Both the position numbers and the translations under genes were made by a program. This document shows, one piece after another, positions 31,294 through 36,513 of a stretch of 36,513 bases of DNA (positions are counted from its first letter, which is position 1; every line of letters starts with the position of its first letter). The DNA lies in assembly GCA_018668635.1 (NCBI GenBank), contig JABJCN010000204.1, forward strand, positions 1-36,513. The letters run 5' to 3'. The stretch comes from Opitutia bacterium. GTDB lineage: Bacteria; Verrucomicrobiota; Verrucomicrobiia; Opitutales; JABJCN01. Under the pieces are notes generated by a model. It did no database searches. It worked only from the letters and a program-made list of their open reading frames with translations, and was not told where the DNA came from.

Positions 31294-34215
31294 TTAAATG
31301 GAATCCTCTTCCTGGTTGGGTTGTTCTGTAATATCCTTCAGTTTCCAATCCGAATAGGGATTCATCTGGTTCGATTGTACAAAATTTCCAAGATGGATTT
31401 CATGGATGTCCTCGAGTGGAATCCGGCAGTGCCCGAAGACAGGTGATTGACCATACAGGATATTGTCCTTAAACGACAGGGGTTCAACCGCAAGACTCCT
31501 GCTTTCGCCAAGGATAAGTCGTATGCCACCCAATGGTTCAGCGTGCTCATTGTTGTCTTGAAGCCATACAATTCCAGCAACCCGATTCCGGGGAATAGAG
31601 ATGTCTCTGAACTTGGAACTAAATGTGGTGGTCTCCTCATCGAGAGAAATGAGTTTACCTCGGAGTAGATCACCATTTGGCGCCGCAATGACATGATGGG
31701 GAGGGTTTGATTTCAGTATGCGAGGGATTGTCAGCACTTTTTCCAGAATATCCTTTTTGGGATATATGGCAGGCTGATCCCCTCGCATGTCAGCAGAGAA
31801 TTCGCTTATGCTTACATTTTTCTTCGAGCTCAAACTTGACATGGAAAATGCAATTCCAGTGCCGGGTCGTTCCTTGGTAATATCCTGTGTTAGAGCTTCC
31901 TCACCGTTGATGAGAATCTCAATTTGGTTCGTGCAGTTGATAGTGAAATGCGCCTTCTGTTTCTTTTTATTCTTGTAATCCAGACGAACGGAATGACGCC
32001 TCACCTGACCGGGAGCCTGTATTGAGATGGAGCTTGTGGAACTATAGATGGAGTAGTCCATTGCCGGGCTCCCTGAAACCTCGACATTATCTGCAAAAAG
32101 CCGGAGTTTCATCTGGAAGTAGGTGCCGGTTTTCCACTCAAGGGTAAAACGGATACTTGAACCTTGCAATGCCGTGGGATGAGTGAGTTGACCGCGCTTT
32201 GTAAATGTTGCGAGTTTTTCATCAAAAAACCAACTGGATTGCTTTCCCCCGAATCTCCATGCTTCATCTCCAAAGCCAATTATGGTCCCAGGGCGATTGA
32301 ACTCGATCGCCTTGATGAGATCCTGACTCAGTTTTATTGGTTCACGATTGAAGGGGGTTTTAACCCGGGCTTCATTTTTATCAATCTGTAGGATTTTACA
32401 GGGAATCGCTGTCTGGTTGGTTAGAAAAAGAACATTGGGTGTATCTTCTTTATTCACTCCATTTATTGCATTGTGCCGCACGACCCGTATCTTGGCTGTT
32501 TTTACCAGGGGAACTGCCTCTGTGGTTCCCATCGGTTGCCAACCTATGGGGAAATCATCTCCCTGCATGGTTGTAATAGTGCCTTGATTACTGCCCCCTT
32601 CCCAGTGAAGCACATCAAGAATTTCTTCAGGCGACTGGGGTTCTGGTTCCCTGGAGGAATTCAACGCCTGCTCGAAACGCGGGTCTTCACGAAGATTGGT
32701 GAGGTCTCTGTCATTCTTTATGTGTGCTGTGTCCCTGAAACCCATCTTGATGGATTTTCCCAGAAGCGCAAAAGCTTCGTCAATTTGGCCTCCCAGGGCT
32801 TTGATACAGGCGAGATTGTAGGGGATGGTTGCATCACCCGGGAATTGTCCGGCCCATTTTTTCAGTAATTCCCCGGCTCGATCGTAATCTTTTTTCTCGC
32901 GAACAAGCATTTCGAATTGTTGCTGCAGATTCTCGGGTAGTTTTTGCGCGCGGGTTGATAACCGGATTTCCCGACAATCAACAAGCGTACAGGTCAGGGG
33001 GTTTTCGCTAATTGAATGCCGGATGGTTGCCTTGTCTGGAGTAAGTCCTGTCAGTGTGCCATGTAAAACCGTACCATCCAGAAATGAAATTTGCATCAAG
33101 TCTTTTGACGGGGAATTTCCAATTGGGCTCAGGTGAAGGGTGTCAAGTTGGTCGATTGGTAATTCTTGAAAATCATCCGGTTCACCCTCGATCAGCAGCA
33201 TTTTTGATGCGGCATCATAGGATTTAACCAGGCCATAGATCAAACCGCCTTCCGTGGTGTGAAGGCGATTCCTTCCTTCGGTTGTAGGTTTGGGGATTTG
33301 ATTTTTCCATTTAGCAACGCGCAGGGTTTCCAGTGTGAGATTTTGTCTCTTGTTAAACAGGAGTATTCCACGACGGCTTTTTTCATTGTCGGGTTCGCCC
33401 GATATACCGGCAAGCTTTCGGCCGTCATATGTGCAGACCGTGATCTCTCCACTTTTCCTGTTTATATAGATTCTCAGGTGAACCGATCCAGGTTGGTTTG
33501 GAATCTTTGATATGGATTCAAATTGCCTTCCCTTCATAATCACGAGTTCATCATCCCATGTTTCAAGGCTGAAGCCACCTGCCAGTGGTGTTCCATCTTC
33601 CCGCACAAACCGAAAGGTGAAACCAGGTTGCTGTTCCCATGAAAGAGCCACCTCCAACTCTCCGATTTCAGGGAAGTTCAAGGCTTTGAAAATTTTGGAC
33701 CTTGCACGACTGGTCTGGATATGCCCACGGGTGCTTGAGCTCCAGTGACGAATATCCGTGTCCGAATTTAGCGGCTGCCACCCCTTTATGGTGCCAGGGA
33801 CAATGAGGTTCGAACTCTCCACTCTGCTGATGAAGGCAATTTTATTCCTTTTAAGTTCAATCCTTCCGTGTCTTGCGCTTTCAATGGTCAGGGTGTCGAT
33901 GTCCATTGCCTTTAGGTTTCCCATTATTCTGTCGCCGCCCAGGGTGACTATCCGGAAGGTTTCAGGGATACCAGCATGATCTTCAGTCGTTGGGAAAACA
34001 ATGGACTCGAGCCCCTTTGCATTGATTGCCAGGTTGCGGGAGAACAACGGGGATGCCCATGTGAGTGTTTTATTGGTGAATGACTTGATTTGCCCGGGAA
34101 GAGAGTCTCCATTAACCCATTTCAGTCTCAGGTCATCATCGCCCTGTAAGCAATTGGACGCAAACAGGCCAATGACAGCTAAAATGAGTGATTTATGACC
34201 TCCCTTAGCGTTCAT
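31294..34215 (-). CDS. Large exported repeat protein with Gly-Asp beta repeats, TPR and two lectin-like domains
   Basis: A 973-residue protein I do not recognise as a named family. A signal sequence (about 1-25, LILAVIGLFASNCLQG) precedes a short beta unit repeated about six times: a strand, G-D/x-x-h-x-G-x-L, two strands, and a closing LxxIxxI (for example NGDSLPGQIKSF, GGDRIMGNLKAM, DGTVLHGTLTGL, NGDLLRGKLISL). Two regions of about 150 residues (near 140-310 and 640-790), one with WSSSTRGHIQTSRARSK and one with SSWFFDEKLATFTKRG, look like concanavalin-type jelly rolls. A TPR-like stretch (about 450-520, YDRAGELLKKWAGQFPGDAT) lies between. ATG 34215 overlaps the preceding stop by 11 bp. It is the last gene of the operon. 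A cell-surface binding or scaffold role is a guess. Confidence 0.7.
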   Translation of the reverse strand: MNAKGGHKSLILAVIGLFASNCLQGDDDLRLKWVNGDSLPGQIKSFTNKTLTWASPLFSRNLAINAKGLESIVFPTTEDHAGIPETFRIVTLGGDRIMGNLKAMDIDTLTIESARHGRIELKRNKIAFISRVESSNLIVPGTIKGWQPLNSDTDIRHWSSSTRGHIQTSRARSKIFKALNFPEIGELEVALSWEQQPGFTFRFVREDGTPLAGGFSLETWDDELVIMKGRQFESISKIPNQPGSVHLRIYINRKSGEITVCTYDGRKLAGISGEPDNEKSRRGILLFNKRQNLTLETLRVAKWKNQIPKPTTEGRNRLHTTEGGLIYGLVKSYDAASKMLLIEGEPDDFQELPIDQLDTLHLSPIGNSPSKDLMQISFLDGTVLHGTLTGLTPDKATIRHSISENPLTCTLVDCREIRLSTRAQKLPENLQQQFEMLVREKKDYDRAGELLKKWAGQFPGDATIPYNLACIKALGGQIDEAFALLGKSIKMGFRDTAHIKNDRDLTNLREDPRFEQALNSSREPEPQSPEEILDVLHWEGGSNQGTITTMQGDDFPIGWQPMGTTEAVPLVKTAKIRVVRHNAINGVNKEDTPNVLFLTNQTAIPCKILQIDKNEARVKTPFNREPIKLSQDLIKAIEFNRPGTIIGFGDEAWRFGGKQSSWFFDEKLATFTKRGQLTHPTALQGSSIRFTLEWKTGTYFQMKLRLFADNVEVSGSPAMDYSIYSSTSSISIQAPGQVRRHSVRLDYKNKKKQKAHFTINCTNQIEILINGEEALTQDITKERPGTGIAFSMSSLSSKKNVSISEFSADMRGDQPAIYPKKDILEKVLTIPRILKSNPPHHVIAAPNGDLLRGKLISLDEETTTFSSKFRDISIPRNRVAGIVWLQDNNEHAEPLGGIRLILGESRSLAVEPLSFKDNILYGQSPVFGHCRIPLEDIHEIHLGNFVQSNQMNPYSDWKLKDITEQPNQEEDSI

Positions 34216-35257
34216 AAATCGGAAGAAAGCGGTAGTTGAGGGCAAGCGCCAGGAGTGACATTGAGGTGCCGTATGCCTTGCCGTAGGTCCCGTCAAAACT
34301 GCCATCATCGTTCTGCTTCCCCTTCACAAGAGCCACCTTGGTGTCGTTCCACTTTTTCCAGGCATCGTAATTCGACTGGAAGAGGGCTTGTGCCATATAG
34401 TAGGGGGTATACAGTTTCCAGCTGCCGGAGATGGGGCTGTTGAGGTTGTCCCGCAGATATTTTGCGGCCTGCTCATATTCCTTGGAATCCTTTCGTTTAC
34501 CAATGGAAAGAATTAAAGTGGTTACAGAGGAACGCGCAATGGAATCGCCGAACATGCTGGGCCCTGAGTAGTTTACATATCCTGTTTTTGTCGTCATTCC
34601 CGTGAAATAATCAAAAGCCCTTTGAATGTTTTTGTCCGGCACCTCGATTCCTGCATTTTTTGCTGCAAGTAAACCCACTAGGACTGCGCCTGCTGCTGAG
34701 GTATCCGCATCCTTGGCTTCAGGGGAATAGCGCCAGGCGCCGTATGGGTTCTGGTCCTGTGAGGTCAGGGCGCATCGAACGGCAAGCTCCAGTGCCTTGC
34801 CAATGGAATGACCGCGTTTCTCCTTTGGGGTTTTTGACCACAGCAAGTCATCGTCAACTGCTCCATATAGCTCTGCTAGTGCGAGCATGGAAAACCCGTG
34901 ATTGTACATGCTTGAACCAAAATATCCGGTATCCACATCTTGAGCCATAAGGAGCAACCTGGTCGCCCGTCCGACCTGAGCCTGGTACCGTCCATAATTC
35001 GGGTCTTCGCCACTTGCCACAAGGGCAAGCAGGCAGAGTGATATGATTCCGTTTTGATTGGAGGAGGAACGTTGTCCACCCCAGCTACCGGTCTCATCCT
35101 GATTCTGGGCAAGGTAATTCAAACCACGCTCATAGATGCGTTTAACATCAGCGGGGACCTTGGTCCCGATTCTAATTGCAGAAGGACGCTGCCCGACAAG
35201 AGATATGGCGAATACAAGAGCAGAGAAAAGGACAATTATTTTGATGCGGTCACTCAT
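34205..35257 (-). CDS. Exported alpha/alpha-toroid (prenyltransferase/squalene-oxidase-like) protein
   Basis: A 350-residue protein: signal sequence (about 7-22, IVLFSALVFAISLVG), then a complete alpha/alpha-toroid of helix pairs, with YERGLNYLAQNQDETGSWGG, YNHGFSMLALAELYG, YGAWRYSPEAKDADTSAAG and KGKQNDDGSFDGTYG. These QW-like repeats place it with squalene cyclase and prenyltransferase relatives, but the catalytic DxDD is replaced by DADTSA, so it is probably a non-enzymatic binding module. It is a stand-alone version of the toroid domains in the proteins at 16144 and 18527. It overlaps both neighbours (8 bp upstream, 11 bp downstream), showing tight translational coupling in this operon. 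Confidence 0.85.
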   Translation of the reverse strand: MSDRIKIIVLFSALVFAISLVGQRPSAIRIGTKVPADVKRIYERGLNYLAQNQDETGSWGGQRSSSNQNGIISLCLLALVASGEDPNYGRYQAQVGRATRLLLMAQDVDTGYFGSSMYNHGFSMLALAELYGAVDDDLLWSKTPKEKRGHSIGKALELAVRCALTSQDQNPYGAWRYSPEAKDADTSAAGAVLVGLLAAKNAGIEVPDKNIQRAFDYFTGMTTKTGYVNYSGPSMFGDSIARSSVTTLILSIGKRKDSKEYEQAAKYLRDNLNSPISGSWKLYTPYYMAQALFQSNYDAWKKWNDTKVALVKGKQNDDGSFDGTYGKAYGTSMSLLALALNYRFLPIYER

Positions 35258-36167
35258 CCTTTGCCTTTTCTTTTTCCTCCCCTGCTTTTTTTACTTCCTT
35301 GGGAGGTGCATCGTTCTTGATATTGACCTCAACATTCACTCCATCAGGTGCGACAATAATGCCATTTTTGATTACATTGACTCCGTTGACCTCAATCTTG
35401 ACACCCACACCGGCATCCAATTGGACCGCCTGCTTAACAATAGGCGCTTTCCCGACAACCTTTCTCTTCCATCCATAACGCTGTCCAAAGCTTACCCATT
35501 GCTTGAACTGTTCCTTGTTCAGGATTTCACGAAGAGTCTTTTCCGGTAATTGTGCAAATGTGCTATAGACGATTGATTGTACCGCCTGCATATCCAAATC
35601 CTTTTCAGGGATTTTTATTGAGGATTGGATTTGTTTCTTGATCATGTCTCGCTGCGAGGCGGACATTCGAGCCTTTTCATCCAACTGTTGCATCAGCCTG
35701 TAGATGGTGGTCTCTGCATAAAACATGGCACGTGCACTCATTTCCTGCTGGTAGGACTGGAGTTGATCCGGATTCAGTGTTTCCGTTATGATATCCTGCC
35801 AAATTTCCTGATGAGTCGGGTCGTACGTTTCCCGCTTAAGCACAATGCCTCCTCGATTATTACCCTCCCTTCGACGTCGCCAAGACTTCTCCTGATATTC
35901 CATATATGCATCGGAGGCCCGTTCAATTGCGCCCTTTGCCGCAAGTTCAAGTCGCTTCAACTGACCCTCTGAAAGTTCGCATATTGTGGTCAATTCCTTG
36001 ACGCGTAATGCCATCTTCTGGCGATTTCTGTCATTGGTTCGTATTCGTGAACTCTCCATGCTTTTTTGCCATGCCTCAAACGCCTTGTCTTCCTTGAGAT
36101 TCTTTTCCTTTGCTGGGAAGCAAGGGGTTGTGAGGCATATTGCAGCAAAACAGATGAAGCACTTCAT
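35250..36167 (-). CDS. Exported helical protein, unrecognised
   Basis: A 305-residue protein with signal peptide (about 1-18, ICLTTPCFPA). The body is highly charged and helical, with three LxxxQ segments (LSEGQLKRLELAAKGA, LNPDQLQSYQQEM, LNKEQFKQWVSFGQ) reminiscent of the LTxxQ repeats of Spy/CpxP-type periplasmic proteins, though overall similarity is weak. The C-terminus is different: beta-like repeats VKIEVNGVNVIKNGIIV and GVNVEVNIKN, then a Lys/Glu/Ala tail. I cannot assign a function. The start is 40 bp after the stop of the truncated upstream gene and its stop overlaps the toroid gene by 8 bp, so it belongs to the same operon. Confidence 0.75.
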   Translation of the reverse strand: MKCFICFAAICLTTPCFPAKEKNLKEDKAFEAWQKSMESSRIRTNDRNRQKMALRVKELTTICELSEGQLKRLELAAKGAIERASDAYMEYQEKSWRRRREGNNRGGIVLKRETYDPTHQEIWQDIITETLNPDQLQSYQQEMSARAMFYAETTIYRLMQQLDEKARMSASQRDMIKKQIQSSIKIPEKDLDMQAVQSIVYSTFAQLPEKTLREILNKEQFKQWVSFGQRYGWKRKVVGKAPIVKQAVQLDAGVGVKIEVNGVNVIKNGIIVAPDGVNVEVNIKNDAPPKEVKKAGEEKEKAKDE

Positions 36168-36207
36168 GGCGAATTAGTTCAGTTGGGGTGTTTAGTTACG
36201 GAAATCT

Positions 36208-36513
36208 TTAAGGCGCGTTTTTTTCCAAGGCATTGAAGTAGGCGTCAAGGCCATTACGAAACTCTGCAGGCAGGGATAATCCACTTACACCCGTTGACTG
36301 GCCAGTCTGTCGTCCCTGGGCCTGTGCCCCCTCATCCTTGCCCAGACCGACAAGTGCCAGGGCTGATCGGTTTGTGGTTCCCTCACCACCCATACCCGGA
36401 GGTCCCATTCCGGAGCCTCCACCACCTCCCATGGAGCGCTTTGCCTGCAGCAGGAGTTCGATGGCCTCGGTCTCTGCAGCAATGGCCTTGGAACCGGTAT
36501 CAGGTTCTGAAAG
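36208..36513 (-). CDS. C-terminus of a larger Gly-rich PVC-type protein
   Basis: The frame is open from the window edge (residues LSEPDTGSKAIAAETEAIEL and onward) to a stop at 36208-36210, about 101 residues, so the gene begins outside the window. A helix (ETEAIELLLQAKRSM) leads to a Gly/Met/Pro-rich stretch (GGGGGSGMGPPGMGG), then ALALVGLGKDEG, and ends with LPAEFRNGLDAYFNALEK. I associate this ending with large membrane proteins of Verrucomicrobia and Planctomycetes that sit beside exported toroid proteins, but the family name cannot be fixed from this fragment. An internal ATG at 36432 is not the true start. It heads the visible part of the leftward operon. Confidence 0.7.
   Translation of the reverse strand, partial: LSEPDTGSKAIAAETEAIELLLQAKRSMGGGGGSGMGPPGMGGEGTTNRSALALVGLGKDEGAQAQGRQTGQSTGVSGLSLPAEFRNGLDAYFNALEKNAP

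Overview
The window reads as a chromosome segment of a PVC-group bacterium, most likely Verrucomicrobiota (or a relative such as Planctomycetota or Lentisphaerota). The grounds are three exported sulfatases, two PQQ-type beta-propeller proteins with a tryptophan-rich N-terminus, a ThuA-like exported protein, large TPR and PD40/toroid proteins beside ExbB/ExbD, and a glycine-rich C-terminus of a type I associate with that superphylum. The taxonomy is inferred from gene content only. I saw no rRNA, tRNA, CRISPR array or insertion sequence.

Layout. (1) 1-4016: the start of a leftward PQQ-propeller gene, then two rightward sulfatases 8 bp apart. (2) 4104-11216, leftward: a compact signalling operon of hybrid CheA (with receiver), CheW, a soluble tandem Cache-like protein, and a triple-receiver class III nucleotide cyclase. 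There is no MCP, CheR, CheB or stand-alone CheY in the operon. (3) 11217-11615: a 399-bp divergent intergenic region with a G9 tract and a dyad. (4) 11616-21679, rightward: a tight five-gene operon of an exported TPR protein, ExbB, ExbD and two large membrane proteins that combine PD40 (TolB-like) propeller repeats with an alpha/alpha-toroid (squalene-cyclase-like) domain. The last protein carries a membrane helix with the TonB hallmark Ser-x3-His and an acidic/Pro-containing periplasmic linker, so it looks like a TonB-type energy transducer with a new C-terminal domain. (5) 21790-27570: FMN alpha-hydroxy-acid oxidase, ThuA-like protein, PQQ propeller, a leftward Nudix hydrolase and a third sulfatase. 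(6) 27614-29303, leftward: exported PrxQ peroxiredoxin, a cupin and a methyltransferase-like protein. (7) 29423-31208, leftward: umuD-umuC translesion polymerase V, with a candidate SOS operator. (8) 31294-36513, leftward: an overlapping operon with the C-terminus of a large Gly-rich protein, an exported helical protein, a third toroid protein and a 973-aa repeat protein.

How they may work together. The sulfatases, ThuA protein and PQQ propellers fit a scavenger of sulfated polysaccharides. No sulfatase-maturing enzyme is encoded here, so it must lie elsewhere. Two parts stand out as possibly undescribed systems: the proton-channel-driven PD40/toroid assembly with a TonB-like helix (11616-21679), and the MCP-less chemosensory operon ending in a nucleotide cyclase (4104-11216). 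They are transcribed divergently from one intergenic region, so joint regulation is possible but not shown.
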